Notes under the pieces: model-generated
Database searches by the model: none
What the model was told of the DNA's origin: nothing
The model's input: only the letters and a program-made list of their open reading frames with translations
In this document: piece after piece, positions 28,235-37,214 of the stretch
Layout: each line of letters starts with the position of its first letter
Position numbering within the stretch: position 1 is the stretch's first letter
Position numbers and translations under genes: made by a program
Source: Desulfogranum japonicum DSM 18378
GTDB lineage: Bacteria; Desulfobacterota; Desulfobulbia; Desulfobulbales; Desulfobulbaceae
Direction of reading: 5' to 3'
DNA: 64,000 bases
Assembly (NCBI RefSeq): GCF_000429945.1
Contig: NZ_AUCV01000027.1
Coordinates: 1 to 64,000, forward strand

Positions 28235-30043
28235 ATGAAAAATAGTATTCAATTTGGCCTGTTTATCCTGACATTTTCTGTATTGCTCTTGATTGGTTAC
28301 AATATCTATCTCCGCGAAATAACGCCTCCAGAACAAAAGTATACTGATTTATTGCACGAACTGGAAAACAAACGAATTCTCAGTGTTCATTTTAAAGGAG
28401 GATGGGCTACCACCAAGGACGAATATGGAAGGACTTACCGAACCTATGTTCCTGATCTGCAAACACTCATTCCCCAACTGATAAGCAAAAACATTACACT
28501 CTCTGCTGAGCCTGATCAGGAAGCCGGAACAGCGGCATTCATGAAATACGTATTGCTGGCCATGCTTGTCTTTGGCGGCTGGCTCCTGTTCAGCAACAGA
28601 TCTGGAAAAAAATTACCCTTTGCCGAGAACACCAGGAGCAAACGTTTTTCACCTGTTACCACCGACACAGTGACGTTTGAAGATGTGGAGGGAATTGCAG
28701 AGGCAAAGCTTGAATTACAGGAAATCGTCCAGTTTCTGAAAAATCCTGAAAAATATCGGGAAATAGGCGCCAGAATTCCCAGGGGGGTTCTCCTGCAGGG
28801 GTCACCAGGAACAGGAAAAACCCTCCTTGCCAAGGCAATTGCCGGTGAAGCTGATGTTGCTTTTTTTTCCCTTGGCGGCTCGGATTTTGTTGAAATGTTT
28901 GTCGGTGTGGGGGCTTCAAGGGTGCGAGAGCTTTTCGATGAAGCCAAACACAGTGCACCCTGTATCATATTCATCGACGAAATAGATGCTATTGGGGGCA
29001 GACGCAGTGGCGGTACCTCCAGTGGAGCCAGCGATGAACGGGAACAAACCCTCAATGCCCTGCTTGTTGCAATGGACGGATTCTCATCAGGGGAGACAAT
29101 CATTGTCGTAGCAGCCACCAACAGACCTGAAATTCTTGATCCAGCCCTGCTGAGACCCGGCCGATTTGACAGACAGATAACCATTCCGGTACCGGACGTT
29201 AAAGGGCGCATCAAAATTCTTGCAGTACATACGCAAAAAATTCGCATGGCACCGGATGTAGACTTGCCTTCCCTTGCCCGCTCTATCCCTGGTTTCAGTG
29301 GAGCTGAAATCGCAAATCTTGTCAATGAAGCTGCCCTCATGGCAGCACGCCATGACAAAAATCTGGTGGAAATGGCTGATTTTGAAGAAGCAAAAGACAA
29401 AATCATCATGGGGCTGGAGCGCAAGAGCGTTGTCGTCAGTGAACAGGACCGGCGGGTCACGGCCTACCATGAGGCTGGCCATGCCATAGTCGGCATGATA
29501 CTCCCAGACACCGACCCCATTCACAAAATCACGATCATTCCCCGGGGAAGGGCCATGGGGATGACCCAGCAACTTCCCCTGGATGATCGCAATACCTATT
29601 CCCTGGAATACCTCCTCGCCCGAATCAAAACCCTCATGGGAGGACGTGTCGCCGAGGCCCTGGTGTTCCATCGTCTGACCACAGGAGCCAGCAACGATAT
29701 TTTGGTGGCAACACAAATCGCCCAGAAAATAGTCTGCGAATGGGGCATGAGTGAAACCATGGGTCCCATAGCATACGGTCCCCAGGAAAACAGGCAGGCG
29801 CCCCTCTCCGAACTTAGCGAACAGACCAGTCAGGCAATTGACCGGGAAATACAGCATATCATCACAGAATGTTACGAAGAAACAACAGCCATACTGACAA
29901 AGCACAATAAATTTCTCCATAAATTCGCAGAGGCTCTTCTTCTCAACGAAACCCTGGACGCGGAAGAGGCCGACATTGTGTACCGACATTATGTTCGAGA
30001 GCGCGAGATGGAACGAAAACTCTCTGGTGTAAGGAGTGAGTAA
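28235..30043 (+). CDS. ftsH: FtsH-type ATP-dependent zinc metalloprotease
   Basis: The protein is 602 residues, a standard FtsH length. Membrane segments at about 5-23 and 102-118 enclose a short periplasmic domain. The AAA+ domain has Walker A GSPGTGKT, Walker [12 protein letters not shown] and the second region of homology [19 protein letters not shown]. The M41 protease domain has zinc site HEAGH and distal acid segment TTGASNDI. It degrades membrane and soluble proteins. Unusually it heads a redox operon: only 52 bp separate it from the cytochrome gene, suggesting it maintains or regulates that complex. It may be a second copy in the genome. Confidence 0.92.
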   Translation: MKNSIQFGLFILTFSVLLLIGYNIYLREITPPEQKYTDLLHELENKRILSVHFKGGWATTKDEYGRTYRTYVPDLQTLIPQLISKNITLSAEPDQEAGTAAFMKYVLLAMLVFGGWLLFSNRSGKKLPFAENTRSKRFSPVTTDTVTFEDVEGIAEAKLELQEIVQFLKNPEKYREIGARIPRGVLLQGSPGTGKTLLAKAIAGEADVAFFSLGGSDFVEMFVGVGASRVRELFDEAKHSAPCIIFIDEIDAIGGRRSGGTSSGASDEREQTLNALLVAMDGFSSGETIIVVAATNRPEILDPALLRPGRFDRQITIPVPDVKGRIKILAVHTQKIRMAPDVDLPSLARSIPGFSGAEIANLVNEAALMAARHDKNLVEMADFEEAKDKIIMGLERKSVVVSEQDRRVTAYHEAGHAIVGMILPDTDPIHKITIIPRGRAMGMTQQLPLDDRNTYSLEYLLARIKTLMGGRVAEALVFHRLTTGASNDILVATQIAQKIVCEWGMSETMGPIAYGPQENRQAPLSELSEQTSQAIDREIQHIITECYEETTAILTKHNKFLHKFAEALLLNETLDAEEADIVYRHYVREREMERKLSGVRSE

Positions 30044-30095
30044 CCGTCACGCTCTATTTATATTCTTTTATGGATTTTCAGCAGGAGGATTAACA

Positions 30096-30620
30096 ATGCA
30101 CCTACTTACCAAAGGAGCATGGGCTGCACTTTTTGTGCTGTTCATTGCATCCTATGCACCGACTAACAGCTGCGCAATGGAAGCCGGGGATGCCCCGGAA
30201 AGCGTGGAAATCGATTCGTTATCAGAACTCTACGAACCCGTGCAGTTCGATCACGCAATGCACCTGGACATAGCAGAATGCCAGGATTGTCATCATCACA
30301 CCACCGGCCAGAAACCGAATGATGATAATTGCCTGCGTTGCCACGAAAACAGCGGAGAAGCCGACTCGATCTCCTGTGCCGATTGTCACGCTGCGGATCG
30401 ATTTTCTCCCCAGGACCTTGCTGCACGCGAGGGAGGGCGCATCTATCACATTGATAAACCCGGTCTCAAGGGAGCATATCACCTCAATTGTATCAGCTGC
30501 CATGAGGAAAATGGCGCGCCCACCGGTTGCCAGGACTGTCATGCCATGACCGATAAAGGAAAAGAGGTATTTCAGACCAGCATTGTTCCACCTGCAGACG
30601 GGCATCATGAACATGAGTAA
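30096..30620 (+). CDS. secreted five-haem cytochrome c
   Basis: The protein is 174 residues. AGGAGG eight bases before the ATG at 30096 fixes the start. The signal peptide spans about 1-27. Five CxxCH haem sites are visible: CQDCH, CLRCH, CADCH, CISCH and CQDCH. The spacing and extra histidines suit the class III cytochrome c3/c7 group. It is presumably periplasmic and exchanges electrons with the following FeS and NrfD subunits or with a soluble cytochrome pool. Confidence 0.88.
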   Translation: MHLLTKGAWAALFVLFIASYAPTNSCAMEAGDAPESVEIDSLSELYEPVQFDHAMHLDIAECQDCHHHTTGQKPNDDNCLRCHENSGEADSISCADCHAADRFSPQDLAAREGGRIYHIDKPGLKGAYHLNCISCHEENGAPTGCQDCHAMTDKGKEVFQTSIVPPADGHHEHE

Positions 30621-30656
30621 GAACATCAAAAAGACTCTCTACAGTGGTGATAGATT

Positions 30657-31583
30657 ATGAAAAAAGCAGTAAGCCGTAGAAAATTTCTTAAAGGCGGACT
30701 GGCGGGATCAGCCGCACTGTCGCTGACAACAGCGAAACGAAGTGAAGCAAAATCTTTTGAAGGATATCCGGATGCCATGGGTGTATTGGTAGACCTGTCT
30801 CGCTGTGTTGGCTGCCGAAGCTGTGAAGCAGCCTGTAACAAAGAGCAAGGGTTGCCGGCACCGGAAAAGCCATTCAACGACTATTCGGTTTTTGACGAAA
30901 TACACCATGGCCAGAAACGACGTACCGATGAAACCCGATACACAGTGGTTAACAAGTACGAAGTGCCGGGCATGGACCACCCTCTTTTTCGGAAAATTCA
31001 ATGTAACCATTGCCAGGAACCTGCCTGTCTCACCTCGTGTTTTGTCAATGCCTACACAAAGACGCCGGAAGGTGCGGTGATTTATAACCCAAAAGTTTGT
31101 GTTGGATGCCGGACCTGTATGATAGCCTGCCCCTTTTATATACCGACTTTCAGGTATTCCAGCGCCTTCAACCCCCGTATCATGAAATGCATATTCTGTT
31201 ACGATACCAGACTTCAATACGGTAAACCTCCTGCATGTGTTGAAGCCTGCCCCCAGGAAGCACTGACGTTTGGAAAGCGCGAAGACCTCATCAATATCGG
31301 CAGACAGCGTATACGCGAAAACAAGGGACAGTATGTCAGCCATATTTACGGCGAACACGAAGCAGGGGGAACATCATGGATGTATCTCTCACCGGTTGAC
31401 TTTGACGAAGTTGGTTTTGATACCAAAGTGCCTAAGGAACCTATCCTGAATTTCGTCAAGGATTTTCTCTCCATCGTGCCCATGGTGCTCACCATCTGGC
31501 CTGCCCTTTTTGCAGGAATCCACCTGCTGGCCACACGCAAAGATGCCATAAAAACAAAGGAAGAAACCAAGGGGGATAAGTAA
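30657..31583 (+). CDS. Tat-exported four-cluster ferredoxin subunit (HybA/NrfC type)
   Basis: The protein is 308 residues. The twin-arginine signal SRRKFLKGGLAGSAALSL is at about 5-22. Four cysteine groups follow: CVGCRSCEAAC, CNHCQEPACLTSC, CVGCRTCMIAC and CIFCYDTRL with CVEAC, giving four [4Fe-4S] clusters. A C-terminal hydrophobic helix (about 275-295) could anchor it. It would link the cytochrome to the NrfD membrane subunit, as in Hyb, Nrf and Hmc-like complexes. It is followed by nrfD after two bases. Confidence 0.9.
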   Translation: MKKAVSRRKFLKGGLAGSAALSLTTAKRSEAKSFEGYPDAMGVLVDLSRCVGCRSCEAACNKEQGLPAPEKPFNDYSVFDEIHHGQKRRTDETRYTVVNKYEVPGMDHPLFRKIQCNHCQEPACLTSCFVNAYTKTPEGAVIYNPKVCVGCRTCMIACPFYIPTFRYSSAFNPRIMKCIFCYDTRLQYGKPPACVEACPQEALTFGKREDLINIGRQRIRENKGQYVSHIYGEHEAGGTSWMYLSPVDFDEVGFDTKVPKEPILNFVKDFLSIVPMVLTIWPALFAGIHLLATRKDAIKTKEETKGDK

Positions 31584-31585
31584 CA

Positions 31586-32839
31586 ATGAAAACAATTGCC
31601 CAGGAATCCCAGGAGATTCCAATTAATGACCACGTTCAAACCGACGGTACGCGCTGGAAAATAAAAGAAAAACTTTTCCTCGGCCTCAGCAAGGAGGAAT
31701 ACAAGGCTCAGGCCATGCGTAATCCGGTCAACTGGGTTCTGTTTATCATCTTTCTCGTAGGCCTGCCTCTACTCGCAACCCGCTATCTCGGCGGTCTGGA
31801 TACGGTTACCCATTCTTCCAATGATTACCCCTGGGGTCTGTTTCTTGGTTTCGGACTTTTTGGCATGGTCCCGCTTTCCGCTTCAGGATTCCTGCTTGGT
31901 ACCACCGTTGAGATCTTTGGACGCAAAGATTTTGTACCCATTGAACGCCTTGCGCTGCTGAATGGCTTACTTGGCTACTTCTTTGCAGTGATTTATCTGG
32001 AAGTTGACCTGGGTATGCCATGGCGTCTCCCCTACCCCATGTTTGTGTCCCTTGGACCAGCAGCAGTCCTTTTTCTGGTGGCCTGGCATGTGGCCACGTA
32101 CCTTTCTGTGCAGATAGCCGAGGTTGCGCCCTCACTGTTTGAATGGATGGGCTGGTTAAAAGCAAAACGTTTCATCAAGTCAATTACCATCGGCCTGACA
32201 ATTGCCGGTATTATTCTCTCTACCCTACACCAGGGTGCGTTGGGAGCCCTGTTTTGCTATGCACCGACCAAAGTGCATCCACTCTGGCTTTCTACCAATT
32301 TTATGTGGATTCACTTTTTCTGCTCTGCAATCTTCGCAGGTCTTTCCATGGTTATCGTGGTTTCCACGCTGTGTAAATATTTCATGCGCTGGCGCTGTGA
32401 TGAACGGTTTCTCAATGCTGTAGACCCACTGACCGTTGCCCTGGGCAAAGGATGTGCCTATGCTCTCATCACTTACCTGGTTATCAAGATTGTCGGTATC
32501 GCCCATGACAACGAGTGGGAATACCTGCTGACCGACTGGGGATTTTACTACACACTCGAACTTGGTCTTGGTGCGCTACTGCCACTGATTCTGTTTACAG
32601 TTGGCGTGAAGTATGGTTGGCCCAATGTGGTAAGAACTGCAGCTGTTATCACAGTGATAGGCGTAGTCATGAACAGACTCAATACATCTCTCATCAGCTT
32701 TAACTGGAATCTATACCAGGAGATACCGCGCTGGCAGGAAATATGGATCACTGTTACCATTTTTGCGGTGTACTTTATTACCTACCGCTTCATTCTGTAC
32801 CGCCTTCCAATTCTCTATGAATGGAAAGGAGAAAAATAA
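31586..32839 (+). CDS. NrfD/HybB-family quinone-interacting membrane subunit
   Basis: The protein is 417 residues with about ten membrane helices; the N-terminal 40 residues are cytoplasmic. The pattern of charged residues within helices (for example IYLEVDLGMPWR and HSSNDYPWGLFLGFGLF) is typical of NrfD/HybB proteins. They oxidise or reduce menaquinone and pass electrons to a periplasmic FeS partner, so the operon encodes a three-subunit quinone:cytochrome c oxidoreductase without a catalytic molybdenum or hydrogenase subunit. The direction of flow cannot be told. A terminator follows. Confidence 0.9.
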   Translation: MKTIAQESQEIPINDHVQTDGTRWKIKEKLFLGLSKEEYKAQAMRNPVNWVLFIIFLVGLPLLATRYLGGLDTVTHSSNDYPWGLFLGFGLFGMVPLSASGFLLGTTVEIFGRKDFVPIERLALLNGLLGYFFAVIYLEVDLGMPWRLPYPMFVSLGPAAVLFLVAWHVATYLSVQIAEVAPSLFEWMGWLKAKRFIKSITIGLTIAGIILSTLHQGALGALFCYAPTKVHPLWLSTNFMWIHFFCSAIFAGLSMVIVVSTLCKYFMRWRCDERFLNAVDPLTVALGKGCAYALITYLVIKIVGIAHDNEWEYLLTDWGFYYTLELGLGALLPLILFTVGVKYGWPNVVRTAAVITVIGVVMNRLNTSLISFNWNLYQEIPRWQEIWITVTIFAVYFITYRFILYRLPILYEWKGEK

Positions 32840-32853
32840 ACCCTTATCCTCAG

Positions 32854-32891
32854 CCTGGCCGGATATCTACCGGCCGGGCATTTTCTTTTTT
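32854..32891 (+). terminator. terminator behind nrfD
   Basis: A 9-bp stem (CTGGCCGG region with CCGGCCGG, 32855-32877) is followed by a T-rich tract (ATTTTCTTTTTTT). It sits only 15 bases before the next start, so it may attenuate rather than end transcription. Confidence 0.75.
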
Positions 32892-32905
32892 TGCAGGAGT
32901 AAATC

Positions 32906-34378
32906 GTGCAGGATCCAATACAACGCTCATGGTTGCAGAAATGGTTTCTGACCCGCCCCATTCACAGTATTTTTACCTATGCCAACCTGACCATTCTTCT
33001 TCTCCTTATCGGAACTTCATTCCTCGGAGTTCGACAGTACTTACACTACCAACGCTGTTCTTCCATGGTTTCGGAAAGCGACAGCCTCAACTTTCAATTC
33101 AATACACTTCAGCAATACCTCTCAACTGCACTCATAGAAGGCAAGAAGTTTGACCTGGATAGAATAACCAAAGAATCGCAGCAGCTGACTCGACAAGCCG
33201 GCATGTTGCAACAAAACGTTCTGGTTCCTGATTCTTTCAAGGCGTATCTCATTTCAGAACAAAAAATGACCCAACTTCTTGTGCGGCTTCATGAGATACA
33301 GGACAGTAAAAAATGGAGCCCCCAACAGATTGCCGGGGTCATCAGCCAGTTGAACGGCATGGCAGCGGACTTACAGCAATTCCGCCTGCAACTCAATGAA
33401 TATACACAAAATATCATATCTGGATTACACAAGGTCATAATTGGATTTCTGGGACTATTCGTAGGCCTGAGCTGTATGCTGCTCTTCAGTTTGAATCAAA
33501 GCATTGCTCACCCACTCCTGTCCCTGGCATACAGGGTACACACTCAAGTTCAGGTCAATCCTCCAGAACAAAAGGAAAAGCCATCACTCACCATGCAGAC
33601 CCTGTTAGATGAAACAGAACAGCTGCTGGAGCATTCAGTGCATACAGAAATTGCTTCTTCACGGCTTATTCCCAATCAGAACCAATATCTTGCCATAGCT
33701 CGGGGATCAATTTTTCTTCATGCGGAACACGCACTGACCAATCTCACCAATGGTATTCTCAACTATACCCAGCAACTGATTGATCTGGAACCAGACATGG
33801 ACGCAGATATGCAGCATACGATTCTCAAATCCCTTCGCAAAGAAGAAGAGAGGTTAGCCACATTGGTTCGCTGTCTGAGAAAGTGTACTGGAACCAACAA
33901 GGGAAAGCTTCTGCCCGTTGCCTTTACAGACTTCATTGAAAACCTGAGACTCACTGTAACCAAAACCATGGCCGCTCAGGGCGTTCAACTGTATATTCAA
34001 GCAGATCCGTTGCTCATATCCGAGTTTCCCCCCTTAAATGGTATCAGCCTGCTCATATGCATGACACTCCTCGAAGGTGGTCGATTATGTGTACAGGATG
34101 ATGCAGATCCTGAAAACAGATGGATTCGCCTCACTGTGGAAAGATCTGATCAAGGTGAGGCAATCCTGCGTTTCAGCAATGGTGCTGATGACTGGCATGC
34201 CTGCAATAATCTCGATGCAACACTGTGGCCAGACCGCACACTCTGTAAAGCATGGATACAGGAGCAGGGGGGAACACTTTCACTGCCCACCCCTTCTGAC
34301 ACCAACGGGAATATAACCTTGCGATTATCCGCACTTTATCCCAATAAGCCTACACACCAAGACCTGCGTGCAACATAA
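32906..34378 (+). CDS. membrane kinase-like protein with degenerate ATP-binding domain
   Basis: The protein is 490 residues. The start is GTG, fixed by AGGAG at 32896-32900. Membrane segments (about 25-45 and 172-192) flank a mainly helical periplasmic domain of about 125 residues. The cytoplasmic part has a HisKA-like helix (LHAEHALTNLTNGILNYTQQL) and a region in the place of the ATPase. There the N-box reads LLICMTLLEGG, with no asparagine, and the G1 box reads FSNGADDW, so ATP binding is doubtful. It may be a non-catalytic sensor partner for the kinase at 23018. It follows the NrfD operon across a terminator-like hairpin. Confidence 0.7.
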   Translation: MQDPIQRSWLQKWFLTRPIHSIFTYANLTILLLLIGTSFLGVRQYLHYQRCSSMVSESDSLNFQFNTLQQYLSTALIEGKKFDLDRITKESQQLTRQAGMLQQNVLVPDSFKAYLISEQKMTQLLVRLHEIQDSKKWSPQQIAGVISQLNGMAADLQQFRLQLNEYTQNIISGLHKVIIGFLGLFVGLSCMLLFSLNQSIAHPLLSLAYRVHTQVQVNPPEQKEKPSLTMQTLLDETEQLLEHSVHTEIASSRLIPNQNQYLAIARGSIFLHAEHALTNLTNGILNYTQQLIDLEPDMDADMQHTILKSLRKEEERLATLVRCLRKCTGTNKGKLLPVAFTDFIENLRLTVTKTMAAQGVQLYIQADPLLISEFPPLNGISLLICMTLLEGGRLCVQDDADPENRWIRLTVERSDQGEAILRFSNGADDWHACNNLDATLWPDRTLCKAWIQEQGGTLSLPTPSDTNGNITLRLSALYPNKPTHQDLRAT

Positions 34379-34556
34379 CCGCAGCATCGTGCAACACCTC
34401 TTTGCAATAATCCCACACAACTGCAGATCAACCTGTTGCACACATCACTTCTGTAGCGCAATCATTTGTCCGCAACATTTGGAGTTTCACCATATTTACC
34501 TTGAAAAAACAACACATTACAGACAAAGCAGCAGCTATCCTTTTTTGACAACAAGC

Positions 34557-34572
34557 TGGCACCATTGATGCA
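34557..34572 (+). promoter_or_regulatory. candidate sigma-54 promoter for the two small membrane proteins
   Basis: TGGCACCATTGATGCA matches 10 of 11 positions of TGGCAC-N5-TTGCA, with GG (34558-34559) and GC (34570-34571) ten bases apart. It is 47 bp before the start of the 64-residue gene. TGCAACAC at 34390-34397 and TTGCACAC at 34436-34443 lie about 120-170 bp upstream, an enhancer-like distance. Confidence 0.6.
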
Positions 34573-34618
34573 ATTATTACTGCAAAGATAATAAATGCAT
34601 CAATTCAAGGAGGACACC

Positions 34619-34813
34619 ATGACTATTCAAGTTCTGAAAAAACAAGATGCAAAGGTAGATATTGGACATGAGACTTCAAAATTTTCCCTGACAATTGTCA
34701 TGGCAATGGCTGCTTTAGTCAGCATATGGGCAGTTGCCTGTCTATTTGGAGGTCTTATGAGCGGAGGTGTTGGTACAATAATAAAAGGATATATCACTGC
34801 AGTTTTCGGATAA
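34619..34813 (+). CDS. 64-residue single-span membrane protein
   Basis: AAGGAGG at 34607-34613 places the start at this ATG, not at the in-frame ATG 24 bases upstream. The N-terminal 25 residues are charged and cytoplasmic-like. One hydrophobic helix follows (about 28-50) with the pattern A-LVSIWAVACLFGGL, then a short tail. The next gene has a helix of very similar pattern (SLVLFWVSAAFFGAL), so the two may be distant paralogues or subunits of one complex. The near-consensus -24/-12 site upstream suggests strong, regulated expression. I do not recognise the family. Confidence 0.75.
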   Translation: MTIQVLKKQDAKVDIGHETSKFSLTIVMAMAALVSIWAVACLFGGLMSGGVGTIIKGYITAVFG

Positions 34814-34868
34814 ACATCAACCCATTCATGGGACAATTATACACTATTGTAGCAAGGAGGAATACACC

Positions 34869-35171
34869 ATGGCTAAAGTAACATCGGGAAAAACATCCAG
34901 TGGCATCATACTTGTTATCGCATCACTGGTTCTCTTTTGGGTATCTGCGGCATTCTTTGGTGCACTGCATCATTTGGATTGGCAGGTCGGAGAACTGCTG
35001 CGACAGTATATGGTTGCTACAGGTATGATCAAACCGATGCACACCCTTGTTGACTTTTATACCCATATTAAAGGCATAGAATACCTCATCTGTGTAGCAT
35101 TTTTTGTAGCCTTCCCAGTATTCGTGAAATATATCAACCACGAAAAGAGACCAGCAAAAGTAACTGCCTAA
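34869..35171 (+). CDS. 100-residue two-span membrane protein
   Basis: AAGGAGG ends eight bases before the ATG. Helices lie at about 12-33 and 73-92, with a loop rich in H, W and Y between (GALHHLDWQVGELLRQYM). Histidines at the end of the first helix could bind haem or metal, but nothing proves it. It is cotranscribed with the 64-residue gene 55 bp upstream and followed by a strong terminator. Its neighbourhood (NrfD complex, sigma-54 promoter) suggests a membrane redox or stress role. Confidence 0.75.
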   Translation: MAKVTSGKTSSGIILVIASLVLFWVSAAFFGALHHLDWQVGELLRQYMVATGMIKPMHTLVDFYTHIKGIEYLICVAFFVAFPVFVKYINHEKRPAKVTA

Positions 35172-35184
35172 TCTCTCTCCCCAA

Positions 35185-35222
35185 CCCCGTTAACGAGCAT
35201 GTGAGTTAACGGGGTATTTTTT
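35185..35222 (+). terminator. terminator of the small membrane protein operon
   Basis: A perfect 10-bp stem (CCCCGTTAAC with GTTAACGGGG, 35185-35194 and 35205-35214), a ten-base loop, then TATTTTTT. Confidence 0.92.
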
Positions 35223-35964
35223 CATCACACCAAAAACACCGGCACAACCCGATACCTGCAATCATTTCCCCGTGTCCGCTCAAGCAAAGCCCTTTGCTGT
35301 ATAGTTGCTGCCTGTCGACAAATGTACTTTTGGAGTCTCGCTCCGCCCTTACCTCACCACTTTTTGCGTCATACTCAAATTTTTGTAACTGATACCAGTA
35401 TTGTTACCCCTGTGATCAGTTACAAATCTTTTTCTTGAAAGTAAAGGTGAGCAAAAATCCACATTTACGGCCAGACACTCGTTGACGATTTGATAAGACA
35501 ACCAGACAGGACACTGGCGAACAGTATCTTGTATATCTACTCAGCAGCCACCTTCAGGTTGCTCATATCATTCTACATGTTCCGCACAACGGATTACCAA
35601 AATAGTGTTGCGCTTGCGCCTGAAGACTTGTCACTGTGAAAAGGATACGATACCATAGCAACATGATTTCGTAGTTTGAACCCTTGAATCCGTGGCAGCT
35701 CATCCTTGCTCCCAAGGCGTTACATCCTATGATCAGATACAGAGCACTGTCGGTAATAAACAAAACAAACAGCCATATTTCCGCAATCAAGAATATATTT
35801 ATTCAGTTTTCTGAAATATTCTTTGCAGAGCATTAGTGCCCCATGCACCATAAACAGATGGCAACCCACTGATGACACAACACTTTAACAACAACACCCC
35901 TAAAGGAACGTTTCTTGCAAAGCAATAGTTTCAGAAATATTTCTTAACAACAATAAGGATTAGC
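35223..35964. other. 742-bp gene-free stretch
   Basis: No supported gene was found on either strand. It contains the palindromic copy of the GTAACTGATCAC repeat at 35382-35426. Confidence 0.45.
35382..35426. repeat. dispersed GTAACTGATCAC repeat, copy C (palindromic)
   Basis: The ends TTTGTAACTGAT and ATCAGTTACAAA are exact complements. On the minus strand the inside reads GATCACAGGGGTAACAATAC, matching copy A (5879-5925) and the MITE interior at 55044. Confidence 0.55.
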
Positions 35965-36243
35965 ATGTCATCTCCAAAAGATAATAAACCACCTGAAATA
36001 GGGCCCTATGTATTCCCTGTAATACTTGCCACATTTGGACTCTGGTGCATGTATGACGGCTGGTTTACCGCAGCCCCAGAAATGCAGGAGCATATCCTGT
36101 TCAACCGCATTGCTGCCGGCTGCCTCATCCCCTGGGCAATAATTGATTTTTATCGTACCAGAAAACGCCTTGCAAAAGAGAAGGCAATCAACACCTCGGA
36201 AAGCACATCTAACCCAACAGCAGGGGATCAAACCCAACAATGA
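35965..36243 (+). CDS. small two-span membrane protein
   Basis: The protein is 92 residues, with an AAGGA ribosome site. Helices lie at about 12-30 and 45-62, followed by a basic stretch (FYRTRKRLAKEK) and a polar tail. The positive-inside rule puts both termini in the cytoplasm. Its stop overlaps the start of the CPBP protease gene, so the two are coupled and may act together. The family is not recognised. Confidence 0.7.
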   Translation: MSSPKDNKPPEIGPYVFPVILATFGLWCMYDGWFTAAPEMQEHILFNRIAAGCLIPWAIIDFYRTRKRLAKEKAINTSESTSNPTAGDQTQQ

Positions 36244-36926
36244 TAGAAAATTGCAGGCTCCTGCTACCCTACGTTGCCCCGTATTTTTCATATGTTTGCG
36301 TAGCTTCTCTCCTGCATGACGCACTCCCCGTTGAGCTGAATTATGTCTTGCGGATAATTCTGGCCTCAGGATTCTTATACTGGGCCTGGGATTGGTATAT
36401 CCCCCTCCACGAAACAGGAAAGAAAACCACATCAGTACTGTTTGGCCTGGCATATGGCACAGTAGGCTGTGCATTGTGGATTCTGCTACTTTCACCTTTT
36501 GTAAGCCCTGAAAATACCCCCCCCTGGAGCAACATCAGCATCATCATACGAATAGCAGCAGCAGGATTTTTGGTACCGGTGTTCGAAGAACTCATGGTAC
36601 GGGGTTATGCCTTCCGCCTTGCGCTGCAGTGGGATACATGCAGAAAAGAAAAAGTTACAGATCCACTGTACACGACTCTCCACGAACGAAGCATTAACGA
36701 TGTCGCGCCTGAAGCATGGTCCTGGCCAGCAGTATGCATTTCAACCGCTGTTTTTACGATCGGCCACGCTATTCCCGAATGGCCGGCAGCCGTTGCTTAT
36801 GGGTTACTCATGTGCCACCTGATGATACAACGCAAAAACCTGCTTTCCTGCATTATTGCTCACGCCACCACCAATATTCTTCTGGCAGGATACGTATATC
36901 TGACCGGTTCATACCACCTCTGGTGA
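36240..36926 (+). CDS. CPBP-family intramembrane metalloprotease
   Basis: The protein is 228 residues with about seven helices. The family's motifs are present: paired glutamates in VFEELMVRGYAFR (EE followed by R), then a helix with GHAIPEWPAA and a C-terminal HATTNILLAG histidine motif. Members include CAAX proteases, bacteriocin-immunity proteins and a subgroup tied to exopolysaccharide and exosortase systems. The last is possible given the EPS locus nearby, but no exosortase is seen. It is coupled to the 92-residue gene. Confidence 0.82.
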   Translation: MIENCRLLLPYVAPYFSYVCVASLLHDALPVELNYVLRIILASGFLYWAWDWYIPLHETGKKTTSVLFGLAYGTVGCALWILLLSPFVSPENTPPWSNISIIIRIAAAGFLVPVFEELMVRGYAFRLALQWDTCRKEKVTDPLYTTLHERSINDVAPEAWSWPAVCISTAVFTIGHAIPEWPAAVAYGLLMCHLMIQRKNLLSCIIAHATTNILLAGYVYLTGSYHLW

Positions 36927-37214
36927 GATACAGACACCATCTGCATTATAACACACAGAGCTCCCGTCAATACCGCTATGCCTGACATTACGCCTGTTTT
37001 TTAGCAATTGCATGGCGCGAACACTCCCTGCAAACAGCAGGCTTTAACCTATACAAAAGCCACTAATCATCAAACATTTCTATTGGACTTATAGTGTGCC
37101 TATATAGTATATGCACCATCAATGTGAGGTTTTTACCGTCAGGAACCCACTCATTTTATCAAATCATGAGAAGGGCAGGCTGAGATCGGCTATCTTTACA
37201 AAAGGAATATACAA

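Noticed and set aside
30036-30095. Longer N-terminus for the cytochrome starting inside ftsH
   Set aside because: A perfect AGGAGG precedes the ATG at 30096 and gives a clean signal peptide.
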